Of a DNA stretch of 38,462 nucleotides, positions 7,538-15,177 are shown in pieces. Within the stretch, counting starts at the first letter, position 1. Every line of letters starts with the position of its first letter. The position numbers and the translations under genes are program-made. The DNA comes from Brevibacterium picturae. Its GTDB lineage: Bacteria > Actinomycetota > Actinomycetes > Actinomycetales > Brevibacteriaceae. Location of the stretch: assembly GCF_030453725.1 (NCBI RefSeq), contig NZ_JAKDJU010000009.1, forward strand, positions 1-38,462, read 5' to 3'. The notes beneath the pieces are model-generated. The model saw only the letters and a program-made list of their open reading frames with translations, did no database searches and was not told the DNA's origin.

Positions 7538-8094
7538 CAGACCTCGAGAAGCTCAGCTTCCTTCTGGGACAGGAGCTTGTCGACGTTGTCGACCTTGCTC
7601 TTCGTCAGGTCGTCGAGTTCGGAGATTCCGCGTGCAACCTCGTCCTCACCGGCGTCGCCGTCCTTTTTGATGCGTTCCAGGGTCTCCTTGGCATGACGCC
7701 GGATGTTGCGGATCGAGACCTTGCCGTCTTCGGCCTTGCTCTTGACGATCTTGACGTATTCCTTGCGACGCTCCTCGGTGAGTTCCGGAAGTACGACGCG
7801 GATGACGTTGCCGTCGTTGGCCGGGTTCGCTCCGATGTCCGAATTGCGCAGAGCGGTCTCGATGTCTCCGAGTGCTCCACGGTCGTAGGGAGTCACGAGG
7901 ATCGTGCGGGCTTCCGGCGTTTGGAACGAAGCCAGCTGCTGCAGAGGCGTCGGTGCACCGTAGTAGTCGATCTCGATGGCGGCGAACAGCGCGGGGTTGG
8001 CGCGACCGGTGCGGATGGACGAGAAGTCCTCCTGCGTGAACTCCACGGCCTTGTCCATTTTCTCTCTGGCCTCGGCCAGTGTTTCTTCAATCAC
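7537..8094 (-). CDS. frr: ribosome recycling factor
   Basis: Splits the post-termination ribosome together with EF-G. 185 residues, the standard length. Starts at GTG 8094 (M-I-E-E-T-L-A-E-A) and contains the RRF core SIRTGRANPALF, with PEARTILVTPYDRGALGDIE and VRVVLPELTEERRKEYVK-like strands. The order pyrH-frr-cdsA is conserved in many bacteria. The 166 bases separating it from pyrH carry two hairpins but no obvious T-run, so read-through from pyrH is likely. Confidence 0.98.
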   Translation of the reverse strand: MIEETLAEAREKMDKAVEFTQEDFSSIRTGRANPALFAAIEIDYYGAPTPLQQLASFQTPEARTILVTPYDRGALGDIETALRNSDIGANPANDGNVIRVVLPELTEERRKEYVKIVKSKAEDGKVSIRNIRRHAKETLERIKKDGDAGEDEVARGISELDDLTKSKVDNVDKLLSQKEAELLEV

Positions 8095-8168
8095 GACTCA
8101 CTCTTTCCGTCGATGGGAGCTTTGGGTTCATTCTATGGGTCATAGGTCACGAATACCCCACTCTATTG

Positions 8169-8242
8169 GTCCAGGAAGAGTCCTGGACTTCATTTGAGGG
8201 GTGTTTCGACGTGCGGCTGTCCCGGAGCGCGGCTGTCCGGGA
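8169..8242. other. two inverted repeats in the pyrH-frr spacer
   Basis: First inverted repeat: GTCCAGGA (8169-8176) with TCCTGGAC (8181-8188), loop AGAG. Second: TCCCGGA (8220-8226) with TCCGGGA (8236-8242). Both would fold in the pyrH-to-frr transcript. Neither is followed by a T-run in that direction, so processing or attenuation is as likely as termination. Confidence 0.5.
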
Positions 8243-8260
8243 GGCGGTGCGCCCGGGGAC

Positions 8261-9013
8261 CTATTTGACTACGGTGCCGATCTTGTCGCCGACGATCGCC
8301 TTGCGCAGATTACCTTCGCCTTGCATGCCGAAGACGTGCATCGGCAGCTTGTTGTCCATGCACAGGGAGAATGCGGTTGCGTCGACGACCTTGAGGCCCT
8401 TCTGAAGCGCCTCCTGATAGGTGATCTCAGCGATCTTCTCCGCAGCCGGGTCGATGTGCGGGTCGGCGGTGTAGACGCCGTCGACGCCGTTCTTGGCGAT
8501 GAGGACCTCATCGGCGTGGATTTCCAGGGCGCGCTGCGCGGCGACGGTGTCGGTGGAGAAGTACGGCAGACCGGCCCCGGCACCGAAGATGACCACCCTG
8601 TTCTTCTCCATGTGGCGCATGGCTCGGCGTGGAATGTAGGACTCGGCGACCTGGGACATGGGAATGGCGGTCTGCACCCGGGTGTCGACTCCGGTCTGTT
8701 CGAGGAAGTCCTGGAGAGCCAGGCAGTTCATCACGGTTCCCAGCATGCCCATGTAGTCGGCGCGTGTGCGGTCCATTCCCCGCTGAGACAGCTCTGCCCC
8801 TCGGAAGAAGTTTCCGCCGCCGACGACGATGCTGACTTCCACCTCGTTGACGGTGGGAGCTACTTCCCTGGCTACAGCGGCCACGACATCGGGATCGACT
8901 CCGATATTGCCTCCGCCGAACACCTCACCGGAGAGTTTGAGGAGCACGCGGCGGCGATGGGTACGCACGCGTCTGCTGGCGTAGCTGGATTCGTGAACCG
9001 GGGTGGATGTCAT
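8261..9013 (-). CDS. pyrH: UMP kinase
   Basis: Phosphorylates UMP to UDP; hexameric amino-acid-kinase-fold enzyme of pyrimidine synthesis. 250 residues. Motifs: VLLKLSGEVF (N-terminal ATP loop), IVVGGGNFFRG, GTVMNCLALQDFLE, FGAGAGLPYFSTDT and the C-terminal DKIGTVV. The ATG at 9013 has AGAAGGAC 3-10 bases upstream. The first 20 residues (basic, H/R/S-rich) extend beyond typical enzymes. It sits downstream of the rpsB-tsf terminator and so should have its own promoter in 9014-9078. Confidence 0.97.
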   Translation of the reverse strand: MTSTPVHESSYASRRVRTHRRRVLLKLSGEVFGGGNIGVDPDVVAAVAREVAPTVNEVEVSIVVGGGNFFRGAELSQRGMDRTRADYMGMLGTVMNCLALQDFLEQTGVDTRVQTAIPMSQVAESYIPRRAMRHMEKNRVVIFGAGAGLPYFSTDTVAAQRALEIHADEVLIAKNGVDGVYTADPHIDPAAEKIAEITYQEALQKGLKVVDATAFSLCMDNKLPMHVFGMQGEGNLRKAIVGDKIGTVVK

Positions 9014-9078
9014 TTAGTCCTTCTTCCGTCTGGGCAGGTAGGAGCCCGGATGAGTCGTCGGTGTCAGTGTAGCGAAAA

Positions 9079-9106
9079 CGGGGCCGGACCGATTGGTCCG
9101 ACCCCG
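9079..9106 (-). terminator. Rho-independent terminator after tsf
   Basis: In the minus direction CGGGGTCGGACC (9106-9095) pairs with GGTCCGGCCCCG (9090-9079) around a 4-base AATC loop, one G-U pair. It is followed directly by TTTT. It lies 80 bases past the tsf stop and separates rpsB-tsf from pyrH. Confidence 0.85.
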
Positions 9107-9187
9107 TCTGCCGCTTATGAGTTCACTCTCAAGCGAGACCACTGCTGTGCGGGTCGGGGATCGACTCGCTCAACGGTCAGTGATGTT

Positions 9188-10015
9188 TCAGGATCCGACG
9201 CGGAAGCGCAGGAATCCGGTGGCCTTGACGCCGGCAGCCTCGAGAACGCTGCTCACGGACTGCTTGGGATCCTTGGCGAATCCCTGGTCCAGGAGGCAGT
9301 TCTCCTTGAAGAAGCCGTTGACGCGGCCCTCGATGATCTTGGGCAGAGCCTTCTCGGGCTTGCCTTCGTTCTTCGCGGTGTCCTCAGCGATGCGACGTTC
9401 GTTCTCCACGAGGTCGGCGGGGACCTCTTCGCGGGAGAAGTACTTCGGGCTCATCGCAGCGATGTGCACGGCGACATCGTGGGCAACCGAGGAGTCGTCC
9501 CCTTCGTAGGCCAGCAGGACGCCCACCTGAGGGGGCAGATCCTTGTTGGTCCGGTGCAGGTAGGACTCGACGCTAGCGCCTTCGAGACGTCCGACGCGGC
9601 GAAGGGCAACCTTCTCGCCCAGGGTCGCACCACTTTCGGTGATGAACTCCGAGACGGGCTTGCCGTCCTTCGTGGACTCGAGGACAGCCTCGGCCGAATC
9701 GGCGTTGCTGGACACGGCCAGCGCCAGAACTTCGTCGGCGAGTGCGACGAAGGGATCGGACTTCGCAACGAAGTCGGTCTCCGAGTTGAGCTCGATCATC
9801 GTTCCGACGCCGCCCTCGACCTGGGTGGCCACGAGACCGTCGGAGGTGGAGCGACCTTCACGCTTGGTGGCGCCCTTGAGGCCCTTCACACGGAGGACCT
9901 CGATGGCTTTCGCCTGATCGCCGTCGGCTTCGTCAAGAGCCTTCTTGACATCCATCATTCCGGCGCCGGTCTTCTCGCGCAGTGCCTTGATATCAGCGGC
10001 AGTGTAGTTTGCCAT
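9188..10015 (-). CDS. tsf: translation elongation factor Ts
   Basis: Guanine-nucleotide exchange factor for EF-Tu. 275 residues, normal length. N-terminal UBA-like domain MANYTAADIKALREKTGAGM with MDVKKALDEADGD, then the core motif LNSETDFVAKSDPF that contacts EF-Tu. It lies 33 bases downstream of rpsB, the usual pairing, with a short AAAGAATG-type translation start. Confidence 0.98.
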   Translation of the reverse strand: MANYTAADIKALREKTGAGMMDVKKALDEADGDQAKAIEVLRVKGLKGATKREGRSTSDGLVATQVEGGVGTMIELNSETDFVAKSDPFVALADEVLALAVSSNADSAEAVLESTKDGKPVSEFITESGATLGEKVALRRVGRLEGASVESYLHRTNKDLPPQVGVLLAYEGDDSSVAHDVAVHIAAMSPKYFSREEVPADLVENERRIAEDTAKNEGKPEKALPKIIEGRVNGFFKENCLLDQGFAKDPKQSVSSVLEAAGVKATGFLRFRVGS

Positions 10016-10048
10016 TCTTTCTCCTCAGGATGGTGGAGTTATGGAAAA

Positions 10049-11083
10049 TCAGGACTCGGTCGACTCGGTGGAGTCTGCAGCGGCTTCAGCGGCGGGTGCT
10101 TCGGTTGCCTTGTCAGCGGCCTCAGCGGCAGCCTCGACTGGGGGCTCGTCGGTCGCCTCTTCAGCCGCGGCAGCGGCATCAGCAGCCGGATCCGCAGCAG
10201 CATCAGCAGCAATCGGCTTCTCGGCGGCAGCGTCAGCAGCGTCGGCAGCGGCAGTGGCCGGAGCGGTATCGTCGGCAGCCGGAGCGGCAGCTTCCTCAGA
10301 GGCGGGAGCGTTGCCCTCGAGCAGTTCGCGTTCCCACTCGGGCATCGGTTCGACGGCCGAGACGTTCTTCTCTCCGCTGTCGTCGTCCGAGGAGTGGCGG
10401 GCGATGAGGCCCTCTGCCACGGCGTCGGCGATCACGCGGGTGAGCAGGGACACCGAGCGGATGGCGTCGTCGTTGCCCGGGATCGGGTAGTTGACGTCGT
10501 CAGGGTCGCAGTTGGTGTCGAGGATCGCGATGACCGGGATGCCCAGCTTGCGTGCTTCGTCGACAGCCAAGTGTTCCTTCTTGGTGTCAACGATCCAGAC
10601 AGCCGAGGGAGTCCGCTGCATGTCGCGGATACCGCCGAGGGTCTTCTCCAGCTTGTCCTTCTCACGACGGAGAATGAGGAGTTCCTTCTTGGTGTGCGAA
10701 GAACCTGCAACGTCGTCGAAGTCGATCTCTTCGAGTTCCTTGAGGCGGCGCAGACGCAGGGAGATGGTCTGGAAGTTGGTGAGCATACCGCCGAGCCAAC
10801 GCTGGTTGACGTAGGGCTGGCCCACGCGCTTGGCCTGTTCGGCGATCGATTCCTGCGCCTGCTTCTTGGTGCCGACGAAGAGAATCGAGCCGCCGTGGGT
10901 GACGGTTTCCTTGACGAATTCGAATGCAGTGTCGATGTATCCCAGCGACTTCTGCAGGTCGATGATGTAGATGCCGTTGCGCTCGGTGAAGATGAAGCGC
11001 TTCATCTTCGGGTTCCAACGACGGGTCTGGTGTCCAAAGTGAACGCCGCTGTCGAGCAGCTGGCGGATGGTGACGACGGCCAT
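10049..11083 (-). CDS. rpsB: 30S ribosomal protein S2 with long Ala/Glu tail
   Basis: Small-subunit protein S2. 344 residues; the conserved S2 body spans about residues 1-255 (VTIRQLLDSGVHFGHQTRRW, RFIFTERNGIYIIDLQK, GTKKQAQESI, PYVNQRWLGGMLTNF, AVDEARKLGIPVIAILDTNC). It is followed by a tail of about 90 residues made of Ala, Glu, Asp, Thr and Pro. Actinobacterial S2 proteins often carry an acidic extension, but this one is at the long end. The ATG at 11083 has a strong AAAGGAGG 6 bases upstream. Confidence 0.97.
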   Translation of the reverse strand: MAVVTIRQLLDSGVHFGHQTRRWNPKMKRFIFTERNGIYIIDLQKSLGYIDTAFEFVKETVTHGGSILFVGTKKQAQESIAEQAKRVGQPYVNQRWLGGMLTNFQTISLRLRRLKELEEIDFDDVAGSSHTKKELLILRREKDKLEKTLGGIRDMQRTPSAVWIVDTKKEHLAVDEARKLGIPVIAILDTNCDPDDVNYPIPGNDDAIRSVSLLTRVIADAVAEGLIARHSSDDDSGEKNVSAVEPMPEWERELLEGNAPASEEAAAPAADDTAPATAAADAADAAAEKPIAADAAADPAADAAAAAEEATDEPPVEAAAEAADKATEAPAAEAAADSTESTES

Positions 11084-11666
11084 GCCGACGCCCTCCTTTC
11101 TCTCGCGCCCGAAGGCGCTTTTACGTCAGTGCTGACCGCCGGCAGTGAGCCGTCGGCAACAGTGACCTTTTCGGTTGATTCCTGGTATCCGGTTCATCCG
11201 CCCCACAAATTCGCCTTTGCGGGCTATTTGCACCATGGGATGGAGAAGAGATCGAATACGCGTAGTCAGAAGTCACGCTTCTGCTGGAGCCAGTCTATCC
11301 CGGTTGCCCAAGCCTTTTCCAATCGATCGGGCACCTGCCGAATGGGCATCATCACACCGTCGAAAGCATTCTGAGTCCTCGACAGCGTTCCGACTGCTCG
11401 GAAGAGGCGGCCTCCCCCGACTCGAGTCCGTTCATGTGTGGATATCCTGGCGCTGCGCAGGTCCACCAACGTCGGTTCTGCTGCAGCCTTCTCAGGCTCA
11501 CAGCTGCCCGGGCTGTCTGATCAGGCAGCCCGGGCAGCTGCTCGCGCGTCATCTCCTGTGGATGGCTGCCCGACTCGTGCTCGTTTCACCTGTGGATGTG
11601 AACGTAGCGTCCACAGGCCGAGTTCGAGTGCCTGACATTCGGCTGCGACCCGGCTTGCATGGGCTC
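11084..11666. other. 583-bp non-coding stretch between rpsB and the peptidase gene
   Basis: No convincing gene. The rpsB-proximal part should be its 5' leader: near the rpsB Shine-Dalgarno there is a small GCGCC-TTC-GGGCGC hairpin, and further up an imperfect CCGACGGC/GCCGGCGG pair. The middle holds a strong 15-bp inverted repeat (separate entry) and four TGTGGA/TCCACA motifs. A 67-codon minus ORF at 11266-11469 has no recognisable features, and I do not call it. Confidence 0.55.
11501..11540. terminator. 15-bp perfect stem-loop
   Basis: CAGCTGCCCGGGCTG (11501-11515) pairs perfectly with CAGCCCGGGCAGCTG (11526-11540); the 10-base loop itself contains the palindrome CTGATCAG. There is no T-run on either side. 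It lies upstream of both divergent genes, so it is not the terminator of a called gene. It may end an unannotated short transcript or be a protein site. Confidence 0.5.
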
Positions 11667-12707
11667 ATGGACTTCTTCGCCGATTCTCCGAATACCTTCC
11701 GGCTCACCTGGAATCAACGTTCGTCTGCGTCTCGCGGCGTACGTCTCATCGCGATCATCAGCCTGCTGGTCTTCGCCTTCACCGTCGCCGAGGTGGGGGC
11801 ACCGTTCTCGGCGGCATCTGTCGAATCTGATCCCCACGAACAGACCAGCTGGGTCACTCCTGTCCCCGCGATGGAGATCGTCGAAGCCTTCGATCCGCCC
11901 ACGGAGGCATGGTTGGAAGGGCACCGAGGCATCGATGTTCTCACGGTCAGTGGTGAACCGCTGCGTGCCCCAGCCGCAGGCACCATCCGCTTCCACGGCT
12001 CTGTGGTCGGCACTGCAACCGTGAGCATCGAAACGGACTCCGGATACGTGGTCTCCTTCCAACCTGCGGAGTCGGAGTTGAAGAAGGGTGAGAAGTTCGC
12101 CGCCGGTGCGAAGATCGGAACGGTCGCCGAGGGCGGCCACTGTGACGAATCGTGCCTGCACATCGGTGTCTGGAAGTCCGAGGGAGAGAAGAAGTACCTC
12201 GACCCGGCGGGCTTCTTCGGACAGGAGCAGTCGATCCTCTTGCCGCTGTCGCGCAAGCCCGCGAAGGACCATGCCGGTGACTCCACGACCTCGGGCGCAG
12301 GCGCCTGGGGTGGGCATCGCAATGGACGGATTCCCGCTGCTGCGATGTGCTCGCTGACCTCGGCGCCGGGACAGATGCTGCGCTGCGATGCTCAGGCGGC
12401 GTTCGACCGCATGTCCCATGCCTATGAGGCCAGGTTCTCGACTCCGATCTCCGTCACGGATGCCTACCGCGACTACGACACCCAGGTCATCCTCAAGAAG
12501 CGCAAGGGCCGTATGGCGGCCACTCCGGGAACTTCGAACCATGGGTGGGCACTGGCCGTCGACCTGGGCGGCGGGATCAACTCCTTCGGCAGTGTCCAGC
12601 ATCAGTGGATGCGTGCCAATGCACCGAAGTTCGGTTGGATCCATCCGGGCTGGGCCCGCCAGTCCGGTTCACTGCCCGAGCCGTGGCATTGGGAGTTCCG
12701 AACGTGA
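11667..12707 (+). CDS. secreted M23-like / M15 (VanY-type D,D-carboxypeptidase) two-domain peptidase
   Basis: 346-residue exported cell-wall enzyme with two domains. A hydrophobic segment at about 26-46 (VRLIAIISLLVFAFTVAEVG) is a signal or anchor. Residues about 70-185 form a lysostaphin-type M23 fold: GHRGIDV supplies zinc ligands H86 and D90, and CLHIGV supplies H165, but the usual first His of the HxH pair is Cys163. Residues about 225-346 form an M15B D,D-carboxypeptidase: TSNHGWALAVDLGGG gives H292 and D299, and EPWHWEF gives H341. The fold and ligands imply peptidoglycan trimming; activity of the first domain is uncertain. I chose the ATG at 11667; a GTG at 11597 is possible. It is divergent from rpsB. 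Confidence 0.85.
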   Translation: MDFFADSPNTFRLTWNQRSSASRGVRLIAIISLLVFAFTVAEVGAPFSAASVESDPHEQTSWVTPVPAMEIVEAFDPPTEAWLEGHRGIDVLTVSGEPLRAPAAGTIRFHGSVVGTATVSIETDSGYVVSFQPAESELKKGEKFAAGAKIGTVAEGGHCDESCLHIGVWKSEGEKKYLDPAGFFGQEQSILLPLSRKPAKDHAGDSTTSGAGAWGGHRNGRIPAAAMCSLTSAPGQMLRCDAQAAFDRMSHAYEARFSTPISVTDAYRDYDTQVILKKRKGRMAATPGTSNHGWALAVDLGGGINSFGSVQHQWMRANAPKFGWIHPGWARQSGSLPEPWHWEFRT

Positions 12708-12708
12708 T

Positions 12709-12820
12709 GCCACGACCGGACCGATGCGTCACAGGAGCGATTCGCCACCGGAGCAATGCGTCACAGGAGCAATGCGTCACAGGAGCGATTCGCCATCGGA
12801 GCGATGCCACATCGGAGCGG
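12709..12820. repeat. about seven degenerate 16-bp tandem repeats
   Basis: Units at 12726-12741, 12742-12757, 12758-12773, 12774-12789, 12790-12805 and 12806-12820, with a weaker one at about 12709-12725. The consensus is GCGTCACAGGAGCGAT alternating with TCGCCACCGGAGCAAT. The array begins right after the peptidase stop and fills the spacer to the convergent xerC. Confidence 0.88.
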
Positions 12821-12869
12821 ACGCTGCGGGAGAACCACGGTCGGCTCAGCATGATCGGGGCCCCTGCGA

Positions 12870-13829
12870 TCAGGCCCGCGGGTGCGCCTGCCGATAGGTC
12901 TCCTGCAACCGCTGCATCGAGACGTGAGTGTAGACCTGTGTGCTGCTCATGGTCGAATGCCCCAGAAGCTCCTGGATCTGTCGCAGATCCGCTCCCCCGT
13001 CGAGCATGTGTGTAGCGGCCGAGTGTCGGAGTCCGTGCGGGCCGATATCAGGTGCGCTGGGGTCATCGGAGCCGTGGCGATGAACGAGTTCCCTCACCTG
13101 TCTGGCTCCGATGCGGCCGCCCCTCACACCGAGGAACAGTGCATCACCGCTGGTGGTCGACACGAACGTCTCCCGCAGGTTCAGCCACCGCTGCAGTGCC
13201 GACTGGGCGGGCTTCCCGAATGGGACCCTCCGTTCCTTGTCGCCCTTGCCCAGGACGGTGATCATCGAACGCTGGTGGTCGACGTCGCGGCGATTCAGTC
13301 CGGTCAGCTCCGATACGCGCACGGCCGTGGCATAGAGCATCTCCAGGATAGCCGCGTCCCTGGCCCATTTGGCTGCCTCGACGGGATCGCTGGTGCGGGC
13401 CTCAGCGTGGGAAGCACGCTGCGGGGACACGAGAGCGGCGGCCTGCTGCGGTTTGAGCACGGTGGGAAGGCGAGAGTCCTTCTTGGGAGTCCGCAGCCGC
13501 GCCGCCGGATTGTTCGTCAGCCCCTGATGGTTCACGCAGTAGGCGAAGAAGGACTTCACGGCCGCGATCTTGCGGGCCACCGTCGACTTCGCCGCCCCGG
13601 CGTCGTCGAGCGTGATGAGCCACGCACGCAGGTCGTTGAGATCGATGTCGCCCACCCCGGCTTCAGCAGCGTGGGGCACGGAGCGGGCGGTCGGCGTGTG
13701 GGCCGCATGGTCGAAGAAGTCTGTGACATCGGCGATGTAGGCCCTCGAGGTGTGGGCGGAGACATCGCGGGATCTCAGGTGGTCGGCATAGCCGGACACC
13801 ACCTCGGCGATGGTCATCGGTTGGGTCAC
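12870..13829 (-). CDS. xerC: site-specific tyrosine recombinase XerC-type
   Basis: Resolves chromosome dimers at dif with its XerD partner. 319 residues. N-terminal SAM-like domain (about 6-100), then the catalytic domain with R171 (ATAVRVSELTGL), K195 (GKGDKER), H265 and R268 (HGLRHSAATH), H291 (LGHSTMSSTQVYTH) and nucleophile Y300. All catalytic residues are present. Position after dprA is the usual actinobacterial place for XerC rather than XerD. Starts at GTG 13829; an ATG four codons later is an alternative. It is convergent with the peptidase gene, with a repeat array in between. Confidence 0.93.
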   Translation of the reverse strand: MTQPMTIAEVVSGYADHLRSRDVSAHTSRAYIADVTDFFDHAAHTPTARSVPHAAEAGVGDIDLNDLRAWLITLDDAGAAKSTVARKIAAVKSFFAYCVNHQGLTNNPAARLRTPKKDSRLPTVLKPQQAAALVSPQRASHAEARTSDPVEAAKWARDAAILEMLYATAVRVSELTGLNRRDVDHQRSMITVLGKGDKERRVPFGKPAQSALQRWLNLRETFVSTTSGDALFLGVRGGRIGARQVRELVHRHGSDDPSAPDIGPHGLRHSAATHMLDGGADLRQIQELLGHSTMSSTQVYTHVSMQRLQETYRQAHPRA

Positions 13830-13882
13830 AACCCCAGGTTACGCGATCGACTGTGCCCCACGGGGGACCTGATCTCCACGAC

Positions 13883-15160
13883 TCATGTCTGTGGGCGCAG
13901 CTTGACCCAACCTGATCCACGGCGGGCGCTCAAGCCGGCGAGTTCGAGGACGGCGAGCGCGGAGAGAGTGTTCGGCACCGTCAGCCCGGCACGTGCTGCC
14001 ACGGTCCCGACATCCAGTGCCTTGGTCGCCGAGAGGACGTTGACACAGATCTTCTCCCGCTCGGCGAGGTCATCGATCGGATCGGCAGCTGCACGGCCGG
14101 GGTGCTCAGATGGGAGGCTCGCGTCGTCGAACAGAGTCGGTTCCGGTCCGCCGATGAGTTCGACGACGTCCTCGCAACTGGTTACCAGCTCCGCTTCGTG
14201 CAATCGGATGAGTCGGTGGGTTCCCGTCGACGATGCCGAGTACACGGATCCGGGGAATGCCGCAACTTCGCGCGAGAGTTCGAGTGCGTGTCGGGCGGTA
14301 TTGAGGGCTCCGCTGCGCCAGCCGGCTTCGACGATGACCGTGGCTTGGGACGAGGCGGCGATCAGGCGGTTGCGGAGCAGGAAGCGGTGGCGCATCGGTG
14401 TCATCCCGGGAGCGGTTTCGGACACGATCGCACCACGTTCGAGCACCTGGTGGAACAGCTCGGTGTTCGCCGCCGGGTAGAAGCGGTCGACTCCCCCGGC
14501 CATGAAGGCAATCGTGGTGCCTTCCCGGGCGATGGCTGCCCGGTGTGCGGCCGCATCGATGCCGAAGGCTCCGCCGGAGACGATGGTCAGTCCCTTCGCG
14601 GCCAGATCCCAGGCAAGGTCCGAGGCACATTTGGTGCCGTAGTTGCTGGCCGCACGTGCTCCGACGATGGCGACCGCCGACTGCAGAGCTGCGTTGAGCC
14701 GCGCCTCGCCTCGGACCCACAACCCCAGTGGAGCCGCCGGTCCCAGGTCCGTGAGAGCCGCCGGCCATTCCCCGTCGCCGGGGATGACGAGCCTCCCGCC
14801 CAGTCTGTGCACGGCCTCGAGATCACGATGTCCCTGCGCATCCTCGCCACGCACGGCCCACCGGTCCAATGCCTCGCCGAACTGCCCGCTGCCGGAGACT
14901 GCCGCCACGACCGCCGACAGGCTTTCGGCGACCTCGGCTGCCGATGACTTCCCTGCGGCCACCGCACTGATCAGTTCGAGCACTGCGATCGGACCGAGCT
15001 CGGCGACGAGATCGGCGAGCAGCCCATCGCCGGGTTCTGCGATCCTCAACAGCGCGGCCACGGCCTCTCGAATCTCACCGCTGCCGTTCTCGCTCACGGT
15101 TCCTGCGTCCTCGCTCATGAGTCCTGCGTCCTCACTCACGGTTTCTGCGTCCTCGCTCAT
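13883..15160 (-). CDS. dprA: DNA-processing protein DprA
   Basis: Binds incoming single-stranded DNA and loads RecA during transformation. 425 residues. A Rossmann-like DprA core (about 120-340) carries AIVGARAASNYGT and SGGAFGIDAAAHR, and a C-terminal winged-helix-like segment ends the protein. The first 26 residues are a repeated S-E-D-A-x-x-V motif encoded by a 21-bp repeat; it includes a second Met at residue 15, so the start is ambiguous. ATG 15160 overlaps the comM stop by four bases (ATGA). Whether this organism is competent cannot be told from this window. Confidence 0.95.
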   Translation of the reverse strand: MSEDAETVSEDAGLMSEDAGTVSENGSGEIREAVAALLRIAEPGDGLLADLVAELGPIAVLELISAVAAGKSSAAEVAESLSAVVAAVSGSGQFGEALDRWAVRGEDAQGHRDLEAVHRLGGRLVIPGDGEWPAALTDLGPAAPLGLWVRGEARLNAALQSAVAIVGARAASNYGTKCASDLAWDLAAKGLTIVSGGAFGIDAAAHRAAIAREGTTIAFMAGGVDRFYPAANTELFHQVLERGAIVSETAPGMTPMRHRFLLRNRLIAASSQATVIVEAGWRSGALNTARHALELSREVAAFPGSVYSASSTGTHRLIRLHEAELVTSCEDVVELIGGPEPTLFDDASLPSEHPGRAAADPIDDLAEREKICVNVLSATKALDVGTVAARAGLTVPNTLSALAVLELAGLSARRGSGWVKLRPQT

Positions 15161-15177
15161 GAGTCCTGCGTCCTCAG
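15094..15177. repeat. four 21-bp tandem repeats across the comM-dprA junction
   Basis: Units at 15094-15114, 15115-15135, 15136-15156 and 15157-15177, sharing the core CCTGCGTCCTC. Units 2 and 4 each contain TCATGAG, which on the minus strand is the ATGA stop-start overlap. The array covers the last comM codons, its stop, the dprA start and the first dprA codons, and the frame is kept throughout. Confidence 0.92.

Noticed and set aside
8201..11374. 1057-codon plus-strand open frame
   Set aside because: It is antisense to pyrH, tsf and rpsB, which are certain genes, and its product is low-complexity V/D/G/L-rich with no domain. Codon bias in GC-rich DNA keeps the opposite frame open.
11266..11469. 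67-codon minus ORF upstream of rpsB
   Set aside because: No Shine-Dalgarno, no recognisable composition or motif, and it overlaps likely rpsB promoter and leader DNA.
12709..12820. Repeats as a CRISPR array
   Set aside because: The units are directly adjacent with no unique spacers, the repeat is only 16 bp, and there are no cas genes.
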